A stretch of 64,000 nt of DNA. It comes from Siphonodentalium dalli (lineage: Eukaryota > Mollusca > Scaphopoda > Gadilida > Siphonodentaliidae). The notes beneath the pieces were generated by a model. The model was not told the DNA's origin. It saw only the letters and a program-made list of their open reading frames with translations, and did no database searches. Made by a program: the position numbers and the translations under genes. Positions 1-13,500 of this stretch are shown here, piece after piece (position 1 is the first letter of the stretch; every line of letters starts with the position of its first letter). The stretch is from contig CP136066.1 in the NCBI GenBank assembly GCA_032622095.1, positions 231,390,961 to 231,454,960 of the forward strand, in the 5' to 3' direction.

Positions 1-1488
1 GTTACAAGCCAAAAAATAATAGGGTCGGTAGGTAGGCTTGAAATTTTATTTTTTTAATTAATTTTTTTATTCTGACATATACTTATCACTTTTCTTGTGC
101 GTATTTTACTCTCAAGATTGAAATAAAACTACTTTTGATTATTTTTTAATAAATTTTAATATTAAACAATACTTTTACTTAGAAATAAACCTATTCTGAG
201 ATGCTTAAATGTGTTTTATGAAAGTTTTGGAGAAAAATTAAATAGATTTTCTTGAAAGCCATGAAAATATTTTTAGGGTAGGGGGTTTAAAATAGGGTCG
301 GTAGGGAAACCCAAACCACAAATATTTTTTTCTTTGGCCTTATTTAGATTATTATTGCAACATGAGAAAGTTATATTAGTTGGCATTTACAGGCCCTTCC
401 ACTCACGCGTATCGCGCTATACGCACTGCATGTTGCGCGTTTTTCTGTGGCAACTGCATTTCTGCGGCAATGGCCTTTGCTGCAGTGATGGCCTTTTCTG
501 TGGTTACTCGTATGTTTCCATTGATATCATGGTTTTATTGTTATTCGCGTATTTTTGTTTTATATGACTGCATGGTGAAGCGATGCACAATAACAGTCCA
601 AATCTGACCTGGACTTAAAAATTCTGTGCTTCCGGTGTCTTCGTTCTATATGGTCACTGCAAACATCGGAATTTACCGAACAACCACAGAGAAAAATGTG
701 CGGTACGCGCAATACACGCGGCGCCACACCGCCGGATTAAGACAGCGATGTAATCCTGCGGCAGCCATTTCTCTGCTGTCTCCCGCATTGCATGCCATGT
801 CCAAGCACCCATTGCATACAGTGTGTTCTAAGTCGGCATATCGCGCGATGATAAATATATAAAGAATATTCAGTTACACATGCAGTCCTACAGTCCTACA
901 GTGTCTGAACATTTTTATTCACAAATCATGTTTTCTATATCATATTGAGAACTTAAAGACATATTATGGACTTATTCAGGTTCGTGAAATTGATAAGTTA
1001 GTATTCGGGCACTAGTCTACGCTAACCTGGGGAATGTAGCATTCTACTAACATCGCCGAAAATTTCAAAGAAATCGACCGTACCACTCCATAGAAAACAT
1101 CGTCTGAACTATGCTGAATTGTAAATATTTACATCTTGATTCGGGATGCAACTATTGGCGATAAACTAACACAAATAATTTCACCATCGAGAGACATTGC
1201 ATTTAATTAACATAAGAATGACTGTGTGTGTTTTGTCAATTTGGATTAATATTTGTAAAAAATACCTTCTGTGAGCAAGATTATGCTCAATTTCTATTTG
1301 ATCACCCTACCAGAGTGTTTCACATCACTTTAATGGAAGACAATGACTGCCCTAGCAATATAAATGGTCAATTTGTATTAATAGATTACAGATGGAAACA
1401 TGCACTATGTAGTGTCATCTGCTCCAGTCTATTTGGGGCTCTCTATGGGTTGTATTAGTAGATTCAACTATCTTTGTAATAATTTCAG
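1..1488. other. 5' region without recognised gene
   Basis: No exon of DAAM or any other gene was recognised. Bases 9-308 resemble 3323-3566: both start with an AGGGTCGG block and end with TTAAAA(A)TAGGGTCGG. Bases 310-870 have higher CpG content and short ORFs without recognisable features. Bases 950-1230 are a reverse-strand copy of a dispersed repeat also seen at 30836-31180 and 55504-55855. Confidence 0.5.
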
Positions 1489-1574
1489 GAAAAAAGTGTT
1501 TTGGATGAAGAAGAAGAAAAGAGATATGAATTGGTTGAAGATTTAAAGACGGCTTTAAGAACTCAACCAATGAG
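1489..1574 (+). CDS. DAAM: DAAM exon 1 of window (GBD/FH3 start)
   Basis: Acceptor TTTCAG ends at 1488 and donor GTAGGT starts at 1575. It encodes an acidic stretch ([14 protein letters not shown]) followed by KTALRTQPM. This matches the part of DAAM GTPase-binding/FH3 regions just before the armadillo repeats. It ends in phase 2, and the split codon with exon 2 gives Ser where vertebrate DAAM1 has Arg. No upstream exon (the region with the WPEFYIDQL-like motif in vertebrates) was found in 1-1488, so the initiator codon lies outside the window. Confidence 0.88.
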
Positions 1575-4500
1575 GTAGGTTAACCCTTCTATACTGAATG
1601 GATTCTCCCAATCAGTTATAAAAGTATACATTGGAACAGTCTATTATTCATTTAGAGGGGTGTTCAGATAAAAAGAGCAGACGACAAACAGACAAACAGA
1701 TAATATATTACCATCATGTATCATATTCATTGGTAGGAAATTTTTAGATAAAAAGTTCAACAAACAACTTATTATATGAACATTTCCTAAGGTAACTACT
1801 CTTCAATGAGTATTTAGTATAGAGGGGGTTAAAACTCGGGCTGAATTCCATTCAACAGATTAAATCATATTATAATCGGTCATGAATATTAATGAGGGGA
1901 TAAAGGTCATGAATATTAATGAGGGGATCAAATTTTATTTTATTCATATGAGGCCTCACTCCCAGCAATCCTAATACAGGTACTTAACCCTTTCAGTGCC
2001 AAGTCCGATTTTTGTATCAACCCATATTCCCTTGATAAATTTGAAAAATGATCAAGGAAATATGGGTTGATACAAAAATCGGACTTGGCACTGAAAGGTT
2101 TAAGTGGTGCTTTTAGGCCGCGAAGAATGATTATTTTGTTTCAAGGGGGAATACAGTAATGCCCTAAATAATCAACTCCTTAACCACAGCAGAATTATGG
2201 GTGATTTTTCAGGATTTAGTCGGAGATATGGCTTGTTGCCATTCATCGGAAAGCTCTCAGCTCTCACTGTATGTCCAGGTCTGAAAATAATGTGCCAGAC
2301 ATTTGCAGAATGAGGTCCCCAGAAGGTGAATTTAGTGACGCTATCCCTCACAGTAGGATAGCTATCCCTCACAGTAGGATAGCATCACTAAATACACCTT
2401 CTGGGGACCTCATTCTGCTTAGGCCTCATCTTCTCTGGAAAGTAACTTTATTATCAAATTAACAAGTTTTCTTAGTTTCTTTAAAGCTTTCCCAAATTGG
2501 CAGACGACACAATGCATAATCGAGGTGCCAAATAGGTGCACATCACCATCTAGGTCTACCATGGCAGACGACACAATGCATAATCGAGGTGCCAAATAGG
2601 TGCATGTAAGCATCTTCACTATCTGGGAACTGTATCTAGGTCTACCATAGCAGATAATGCCATGAAGAATGAGGTCCCCAGAGGATACATTTGGTGACAC
2701 TAGTCTATGCGGGGTAGCGTCACTAAAGTCACCTCTGGGAACCTCATTCTGCAAATATCCGTCACCATATTCTGAGGCTTGGATAATAAATCATTTCTTA
2801 ATATTATCGATATTAGATCATTGTTATCACCAGGAATTTATTGATAATGGCGTACAGTACCCCTTTAACCCTTTACCCAACAAACCGGCCAAAAACGCCC
2901 ATATAAAGCTTCAACAGCCTAAAATATCTTGGGTCTGTCTAAATAAAACCATACAAATATGGATATCATTGGAACCGGCTCATTGACCACATTGTGATGG
3001 TTACAGTTATGCCCTGTGCCAATGCATTCTCTTATATATGCAAGTCGACCATAGGTTGCCTCGCATATATAAGAGAATGCATTGGCCTAAAAAAAAAAAA
3101 AATTAACACTTTTTACCATTTTTTCTTATAATATTTTCTACATTCTTTGACAATTTTATCATTTTTAATGTGTTAAGCCAATGCATTCTCTTATATATGC
3201 GAGGCGACCTATGGTCGACTCGCATATATAAGAGAATGCATTGGCACAGGGCCATTCTGTTGGGTAAAGGGTTAAGGCCAATATAAATAAATTACTAGAT
3301 TTACATCCAACTTTTTCAGAAAAATGGGGCGGGAGGGTGAATTTTATTTTTTATATTTTATTCTTCCTAACATAAATGGTCATGGACAGTTCTAGATATT
3401 GAACTATATTTTATAGTTTAGATTCTCCAATTTTATCAAAATAGACTCATTAATGGTTTATTGATATGTAATTTGATGGTTAAGGCATGAGAAAAAAGTT
3501 TACCTAAAAGATATTAAAATAATAAAACAGTGAGGAGGGGATTAAAAATAGGGTCGGGAGGGTATGTTAATCAAGCAGGTTTTTTTTTAGCTCAACTTTA
3601 CAAAGTAAAGTTTGAGCTATTGCCATGGGTTGGCCGTTGGCTTCCGTGTGTATGACATACGTCTGTCCATCTGTCCGTCCGTCAACAATTTCCTTTGGCA
3701 CGCCTTTCAGGCCTCATCCGATCTTCTCCAAACTTCATATGTAGCTTCAGGGTGACCTATAGATGGCAGCTATAAAAAAATTCCGAATTTCTATGAAAAA
3801 CATGGCCATCAGCAGCCATTTTGGATTTCAAATTTGAATCGATCGGCACACTGTACAGCCCGTATTTTTATGGCCAGATCATTTTTTAATTTTGCAGGCA
3901 CTATTGTGATCACCTGCAGATGGGAGCTATCAAATTTGAATTATTTTCAATGAAATACATGGCTGGATTTTACTCTTTGCATGACTAAATCCTTTGGCAA
4001 ACCCTACAGACCACATCCCTCATCCGATCATCACCAACAAGCTTCATATGGATCTTCGGAGTGACCTCTAGTTTACTTTCCTTCTTCATCATTCTAAAAC
4101 TCCTTCCCAAGTTGAGCTACAGTGTCATTGACATTTTTATTTATATATCTCTAAAATTAATTTGTTCCTATTTCAGCTTCGTTATTAGGTTCATTGATGA
4201 GGGTGGTCTGCAGATCCTCATAGACTACCTCAATCGAATGGATTACTGGATATCAGAAAGCGCTGTCCATACCTCAATCATCGGCTGCATCAAATCTCTC
4301 ATGAATAACTCGGTTAGTCTTATATTATAATGGTCCCATGAATAACTCAGTTAGTCCTATGTTATAATGGTCCCATGAATAACTCAGTTAGTCCTATGTT
4401 ATAATGGTCCCATGAATAACTCAGTTAGTCCTATGTTATAATGGTCCCATGAATAACTCAGTTAGTCCTATGTTATAATGGTCCCATGAATAACTCAGTT

Positions 4501-7500
4501 AGTCCTATGTTATAATGGTCCCATGAATAACTCAGTTAGTCCTATGTTATAATGGTCCCATGAATAACTCAGTTAGTCCTATGTTATAATGGTCCCATGA
4601 ATAACTCAGTTAGTCATATGTTATAATGGTCCCATGAATAACTCAGTTAGTCCTATGTTATAATGGTCCCATGAATAACTCAGTTAGTCCTATGTTATAA
4701 TGGTCCCATGAATAACTCAGTTAGTCCTATGTTATAATGGTCCCATGAATAACTCAGTTAGTCCTATGTTATAATGGTCCCATGAATAACTCAGTTAGTC
4801 CTATGTTATAATGGTCCCATGAATAACTCAGTTAGTCCTATGTTATAATGGTCCCATGAATAACTCGGTTAGTCCTATGTTATAATGGTCCCATGAATAA
4901 CTCAGTTAGTCCTATGTTATAATGGTCCCATGAATAACTCAGTTAGTCCTATGTTATAATGGTCCCATGAATAACTCAGTTAGTCCTATGTTATAATGGT
5001 CTTATGAATAACTCAGTTAGTCCTATATTATAATGGTCCCACGAATAACTCAGTTAGTCCTATGTTATAATGGTCCCATGAATAACTCAGTTAGTCCTAT
5101 GTTATAATGGTCTCATGAATAATTCAGTTAGTCCTATGTTATAATGGTCCCATGAATAACTCAGTTAGTCCTATGTTATAATGGTCTCATGAATAACTCA
5201 GTTAGTCCTATGTTATAATGGTCCCATGAATAACTCAGTTAGTCCTATGTTATAATGGTCCCATGAATAACTCAGTTAGTCCTATGTTATAATGGTCTCA
5301 TGAATAACTCAGTTAGTCCTATGTTATAATGGTCCCATGAATAACTCAGTTTGTCCTATGTTATAATGGTCTCATGAATAACTCAGTTAGTCCTATGTTA
5401 TAATGGTCCCATGAATAACTCAGTTAGTCCTATGTTATAATGGTCTCATGAATAACTCAGTTAGTCCTATGTTATAATGGTCCCATGAATAACTCAGTTA
5501 GTCTTATATTATAATGGTCCCATGAATAACTCAGTTAGTCTTATATTATAATGGTCCCATGAATAACTCAGTTAGTCTTATATTATAATGGTCCCATGAA
5601 TAACTCAGTTAGTCTTATATTATAATGGTCCCATGAATAACTCAGTTAGTCTTATATTATAATGGTCCCATGAATAACTCAGTTAGTCTTATGTTATAAT
5701 GGTCCCATGAATAACTCAGTTAGTCCTATGTTATAATGGTCTCATGAATAACTCAGTTAGTCCTATGTTATAATGGTCTCATGAATAACTCAGTTAGTCC
5801 TATGTTATAATGGTCCCATGAATAACTCAGTTAGTCCTATGTTATAATGGTCTCATGAATAACTCAGTTAGTCCTATATTATAATGGTCCCATGAATAAC
5901 TCAGTTAGTCCTATGTTATAATGGTCCCATGAATAACTCAGTTAGTCCTATATTATAATGGTCCCATGAATAACTCAGTTAGTCCTATATTATAATGGTC
6001 CCATGAATAACTCAGTTAGTCCTATGTTATAATGGTCCCATGAATAACTCAGTTAGTCCTATGTTATAATGGTCCCATGAATAACTCAGTTAGTCCTATG
6101 TTATAATGGTCCCATGAATAACTCAGTTAGTCTTATATTATAATGGTCCCATGAATAACTCAGTTAGTCCTATATTATAATGGTCCCATGAATACCTCAG
6201 TTAGTCCTATGTTATAATGGTCCCATGAATAACTCAGTTAGTCCTATGTTATAATGGTCCCATGAATAACTCAGTTAGTCCTATGTTATAATGGTCTCAT
6301 GAATAACTCAGTTAGTCCTATGTTATAATGGTCCTATGAATAACTCGGTTAGTCCTATGTTATAATGGTCCCATGAATAACTCAGTTAGTCCTATATTAT
6401 AATGGTCCCATGAATAACTCAGTTAGTCCTATATTATAATGGTCCCATGAATAACTCAGTTAGTCTTATATTATAATGGTCCCATGAATAACTCAGTTAG
6501 TCCTATATTATAATGGTCCCATGAATAACTCAGTTAGTCTTATATTATAATGGTCCCATGAATAACTCAGTTAGTCCTATGTTATAATGGGCCCATGAAT
6601 AACTCAGTTAGTCCTATGTTATAATGGTCCCATGAATAACTCAGTTAGTCCTATGTTATAATGGTCTTATGAATAACTCAGTTAGTCCTATGTTATAATG
6701 GTCCCATGAATAACTCAGTTAGTCCTATGTTATAATGGTCCCATGAATAACTCAGTTAGTCCTATGTTATAATGGTCCCATGAATAACTCAGTTAGTCCT
6801 ATGTTATAATGGTCCCATGAATAACTCAGTTAGTCCTATGTTATAATGGTCCCATGAATAACTCAGTTAGTCCTATGTTATAATGGTCCCATGAATAACT
6901 CAGTTAGTCCTATATTATAATGGTCCCATGAATAACTCAGTTAGTCCTATGTTATAATGGTCCCATGAATAACTCAGTTAGTCCTATGTTATAATGGTCC
7001 CATGAATAACTCAGTTAGTCCTATGTTATAATGGTCTCATGAATAACTCAGTTAGTCCTATGTTATAATGGTCCCATGAATAACTCAGTTAGTCCTATGT
7101 TATAATGGTCCCATGAATAACTCAGTTAGTCCTATGTTATAATGGTCTCATGAATAACTCAGTTAGTCCTATGTTATAATGGTCCCATGAATAACTCAGT
7201 TAGTCCTATGTTATAATGGTCCCATGAATAACTCAGTTAGTCCTATGTTATAATGGTCTCATGAATAACTCAGTTAGTCCTATGTTATAATGGGCCCATG
7301 AATAACTCAGTTAGTCCTATGTTATAATGGTCCCATGAATAACTCAGTTAGTCCTATGTTATAATGGTCCCATGAATAACTCAGTTAGTCCTATGTTATA
7401 ATGGTCTCATGAATAACTCAGTTAGTCCTATATTATAATGGTCCCATGAATAACTCAGTTAGTCTTATATTATAATGGTCTCATGAATAACTCGGTTAGT

Positions 7501-10500
7501 CCTATGTTATAATGGTCCCATGAATAACTCAGTTAGTCCTATGTTATAATGGTCCCATGAATAACTCAGTTAGTCCTATGTTATAATGGTCCCATGAATA
7601 ACTCAGTTAGTCCTATGTTATAATGGTCCCATGAATAACTCAGTTAGTCCTATGTTATAATGGTCTCATGAATAACTCAGTTAGTCCTATGTTATAATGG
7701 TCCCATGAATAACTCAGTTAGTCCTATGTTATAATGGTCTTATGAATAACTCAGTTAGTCCTATATTATAATGGTCCCATGAATAACTCAGTTAGTCCTA
7801 TATTATAATGGTCCCATGAATAACTCAGTTAGTCCTATGTTATAATGGTCCCATGAATAACTCAGTTAGTGCTATGTTATAATGGTCCCATGAATAACTC
7901 AGTTAGTCCTATGTTATAATGGTCCCATGAATAACTCAGTTAGTCCTATGTTATAATGGTCTCATGAATAACTCAGTTAGTGCTATATTATAATGGTCCC
8001 ATGAATAACTCGGTTAGTCCTATGTTATAATGGTCCCATGAATAACTCAGTTAGTCCTATGTTATAATGGTCCCATGAATAACTCAGTTAGTCCTATATT
8101 ATAATGGTCTCATGAATAACTCGGTTAGTCCTATGTTATAATGGTCCCATGAATAACTCAGTTAGTCCTATGTTATAATGGTCCCATGAATAACTCAGTT
8201 AGTCCTATGTTATAATGGTCCCATGAATAACTCAGTTAGTCTTATATTATTATGGTCCCATGAATAACTCAGTTAGTCCTATATTATAATGGTCCCATGA
8301 ATAACTCAGTTAGTCCTATGTTATAATGGTCTCATGAATAACTCAGTTAGTCCTATGTTATAATGGTCCCATGAATAACTCAGTTAGTCCTATGTTATAA
8401 TGGTCCCATGAATAACTCAGTTAGTCCTATGTTATAATGGTCTCATGAATAACTCAGTTAGTCCTATGTTATAATGGTCTCATGAATAACTCGGTTAGTC
8501 CTATGTTATAATGGTCTCATGAATAACTCAGTTAGTCCTATGTTATAATGGTCTCATGAATAACTCAGTTAGTCCTATGTTATAATGGTCCCATGAATAA
8601 CTCGGTTAGTCCTATGTTATAATGGTCCCATGAATAACTCAGTTAGTCCTATATTATAATGGTCTCATGAATAACTCGGTTAGTCCTATGTTATAATGGT
8701 CCCATGAATAACTCTGTTAGTGCTATGTTATAATGGTCTCATGAATAACTCGGTTAGTCCTATGTTATAATGGTCCCATGAATACCTCAGTTAGTCCTAT
8801 GTTATAATGGTCCCATGAATAACTCAGTTAGTCCTATGTTATAATGGTCCCATGAATAACTCAGTTAGTCCTATATTATAATGGTCCCATGAATACCTCA
8901 GTTAGTCTTATATTATAATGGTCCCATGAATAACTCAGTTAGTCCTATGTTATAATGGTCCCATGAATAACTCAGTTAGTCCTATATTATAATGGTCCCA
9001 TGAATAACTCAGTTAGTCCTATTTTATAATGGTCCCATGAATAACTCAGTTAGTCCTATATTATAATGGTCCCATGAATAACTCAGTTAGTCCTATGTTA
9101 TAATGGTCCCATGAATAACTCAGTTAGTCCTATGTTATAATGGTCTCATGAATAACTCAGTTAGTCCTATGTTATAATGGTCCCATGAATAACTCAGTTA
9201 GTCCTATGTTATAATGGTCCCATGAATAACTCAGTTAGTCCTATATTATAATGGTCTCATGAATAACTCAGTTAGTCCTATGTTATAATGGTCCCATGAA
9301 TAACTCAGTTAGTCCTATGTTATAATGGTCTCATGAATAACTCAGTTAGTCCTATGTTATAATGGTCCCATGAATAACTCAGTTAGTCCTATGTTATAAT
9401 GGTCCCATGAATAACTCAGTTAGTCCTATATTATAATGGTCTCATGAATAACTCAGTTAGTCCTATATTATAATGGTCTCATGAATAACTCAGTTAGTCC
9501 TATGTTATAATGGTCTCATGAATAACTCAGTTAGTCCTATGTTATAATGGTCCCATGAATACCTCAGTTAGTCCTATGTTATAATGGTCCCATGAATAAC
9601 TCAGTTAGTCCTATATTATAATGGTCTTATGAATAACTCAGTTAGTCCTATGTTATAATGGTCCCACGAATACCTCAGTTAGTCCTATGTTATAATGGTC
9701 CTATGTTATAATGGTCCCATGAATAACTCAGTTAGTCCTATGTTATAATGGTCTTATGAATAACTCAGTTAGTCCTATGTTATAATGGTCCCATGAATAA
9801 CTCAGTTAGTCCTATGTTACAATGGTCCCATGAATAACTCAGTTAGTCCTATGTTATAATGGTCCCATGAATAACTCAGTTAGTCCTATATTATAATGGT
9901 CCCATGAATAACTCAGTTAGTCCTATGTTATAATGGTCCCATGAATACCTCAGTTAGTCCTATGTTATAATGGTCCCATGAATAACTCAGTTAGTCCTAT
10001 GTTATAATGGTCTCATGAATAACTCGGTTAGTCCTATATTATAATGGTCCCATGAATAACTCGGTTAGTCCTATATTATAATGGTCCCATGAATAACTCA
10101 GTTAGTCCTATGTTATAATGGTCTTATGAATAACTCAGTTAGTCCTATATTATAATGGTCCCATGAATACCTCAGTTAGTCCTATGTTATAATGGTCCCA
10201 TGAATAACTCAGTTAGTCCTATATTATAATGGTCCCATGAATAACTCGGTTAGTCCTATATTATAATGGTCCCATGAATAACTCAGTTAGTCCTATGTTA
10301 TAATGGTCTCATGAATAACTCAGTTAGTCCTATGTTATAATGGTCCCATGAATACCTCAGTTAGTCCTATGTTATAATGGTCTTATGAATAACTCAGTTA
10401 GTCCTATGTTATAATGGTCTCATGAATACCTCAGTTAGTCCTATATTATAATGGTCTCATGAATAACTCGGTTAGTCCTATGTTATAATGGTCTCATGAA

Positions 10501-13500
10501 TAACTCAGTTAGTCCTATGTTATAATGGTCTCATGAATAACTCAGTTAGTCCTATGTTATAATGGTCTCATGAATACCTCAGTTAGTCCTATGTTATAAT
10601 GGTTTTATGAATAACTCAGTTAGTCCTATGTTATAATGGTCTCATGAATACCTCAGTTAGTCCTATGTTATAATGGTCCCATGAATACCTCAGTTAGTCC
10701 TATGTTATAATGGTCCCATGAATACCTCAGTTAGTCCTATGTTATAATGGTCCCATGAATACCTCAGTTAGTCCTATGTTATAATGGTCCCATGAATACC
10801 TCAGTTAGTCCTATATTATAATGGTCCCATGAATAACTCAGTTAGTCCTATGTTATAATGGTCCCATGAATACCTCAGTTAGTCCTATGTTATAATGGTC
10901 CCATGAATACCTCAGTTAGTCCTATGTTATAATGGTCCCATGAATACCTCAGTTAGTCCTATGTTATAATGGTCCCATGAATAACTCAGTTAGTCCTATA
11001 TTATAATGGTCCCATGAATACCTCAGTTAGTCCTATGTTATAATGGTCCCATGAATATCTCAGTTAGTCCTATGTTATAATGGTCCCATGAATAACTCAG
11101 TTAGTCCTATGTTATAATGGTCTCATGAATAACTCAGTTAGTCCTATGTTATAATGGTCCCATGAATACCTCAGTTAGTCCTATGTTATAATGGTCCCAT
11201 GAATACCTCAGTTAGTCCTATGTTATAATGGTCCCATGAATACCTCAGTTAGTCCTATGTTATAATGGTCCCATGAATACCTCAGTTAGTCCTATGTTAT
11301 AATGGTCCCATGAATAACTCAGTTAGTCCTATGTTATAATGGTCCCATGAATAACTCAGTTAGTCCTATATTATAATGGTCCCATGAATAACTCAGTTAG
11401 TCCTATGTTATAATGGTCTCATGAATAACTCAGTTAGTCCTATGTTATAATGGTCCCATGCATAACTCAGTTAGTCCTATGTTATAATGGTCTCATGAAT
11501 AACTCAGTTAGTCTTATATTATAATGGTCTCATGAATAACTCAGTTAGTCCTATGTTATAATGGTCCCATGAATAACTCAGTTAGTCCTATGTTATAATG
11601 GTCCCATGAATAACTCAGTTAGTCCTATATTATAATGGTCTCATGAATAACTCAGTTAGTCCTATATTATAATGGTCCCATGAATAACTCAGTTAGTCCT
11701 ATGTTATAATGGTCCCATGAATAACTCGGTTAGTCCTATGTTATAATGGTCTCATGAATAACTCAGTTAGTCCTATGTTATAATGGTCCCATGAATAACT
11801 CAGTTAGTCCTATGTTATAATGGTCCCATGAATAACTCGGTTAGTCCTATATTATAATGGTCCCATGAATAACTCAGTTAGTCCTATGTTATAATGGTCC
11901 CATGAATAACTCAGTTAGTCCTATGTTATAATGGTCCCATGAATAACTCAGTTAGTCCTATGTTATATTGGTCCCATGAATAACTCGGTTAGTCCTATGT
12001 TATAATGGTCCCATGAATAACTCGGTTAGTCCTATATTATAATGGTCCCATGAATAACTCAGTTAGTCCTATGTTATAATGGTCCCATGAATAACTCAGT
12101 TAGTCCTATGTTATAATGGTCCCATGAATAACTCAGTTAGTCCTATGTTATAATGGTCCCATGAATAACTCAGTTAGTCCTATGTTATAATGGTCCCATG
12201 AATAACTCAGTTAGTCCTATATTATAATGGTCCCATGAATAACTCAGTTAGTCCTATGTTATAATGGTCCCATGAATAACTCAGTTAGTCCTATGTTATA
12301 ATGGTCCCATGAATAACTCAGTTAGTCCTATATTATAATGGTCCCAGGAATAACTCAGTTAGTCCTATGTTATAATGGTCCCATGAATAACTCAGTTAGT
12401 CCTATGTTATAACGGTCCCATGAATAACTCAGTTAGTCCTATATTATAATGGTCCCATGAATAACTCAGTTAGTCCTATGTTATATTGGTCCCATGAATA
12501 ACTCGGTTAGTCCTATGTTATAATGGTCCCATGAATAACTCGGTTAGTCCTATATTATAATGGTCCCATGAATAACTCAGTTAGTCCTATGTTATAATGG
12601 TCCCATGAATACCTCGGTTAGTCCTATATTATAATGGTCCCATGAATAACTCAGTTAGTCCTATATTAGAATGGTCCCATGAATAACTCAGTTAGTCCTA
12701 TGTTATAATGGTCCCATGAATAACTCAGTTAGTCCTATATTAGAATGGTCTCATGAATACCTCGGTTAGTCCTATGTTATAATGGTCCCATGAATAACTC
12801 AGTTAGTCCTATGTTATAATGGTCCCATGAATACCTCGGTTAGTCCTATATTATAATGGTCCCATGAATAACTCAGTTAGTCCTATATTATAATGGTCCC
12901 ATGAATAACTCAGTTAGTCCTATATTATAATGGTCTCATGAATACCTCGGTTAGTCCTATGTTATAATGGTCTTTCCAGACGACGTATGAAAAAACGTCA
13001 CCCAGCATAAGTTAACCAAATTCACCCTCTGGAGACCTCATTCTGCTTAGGCTTTATCTTCAGGGAAGTATCATAGTCTCAAATTTTAATTGATTTTAAT
13101 GAATTTTTCCCTTCTGGGAAGTTTCTATATGCCCTAATTTGCAGAAGATAAAATGCATAATCGAGGTGATAAATGGCGAACATCACCAACTTCAATTGGG
13201 GAACTTCGATCTGATCCTAGGTCTACCATAGCAGTTGAGGGCCTAAGCAGAATGAGGTCCCCAGAGAGTGAATTTAGTGATGCTAGCCCGCTATGCCACA
13301 TACCGTCACTAAATTCACCCTCTGGGGACCACATTCTGCAAATGACAGACACGCTATTTGAGAAAGAGTTTCATAGAAATACTTGTTTAAACCCTTTACC
13401 CAACAAACCGGCCAAAACCGGCCAAATAAAGCTTCAACAGCCTAAAATATCTTCGGTCTGTCTCAATAGAACCATACAAATATGGATATCATTGGAACCG

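Noticed and set aside
334-862. Three short forward ORFs with Cys- and Ala-rich peptides
   Set aside because: No homology recognised, no splice signals and overlapping frames; probably non-coding.
3008-3090. AATGCATTC hairpins considered as microRNA precursors
   Set aside because: More than 20 near-identical copies inside mobile elements and almost full symmetry argue for a transposon stem; no evidence of processing can be seen in the sequence.
4301-12972. CRISPR-like appearance of a long regular repeat
   Set aside because: Units are contiguous without spacers, the founder is an exon edge and the host is a eukaryote.
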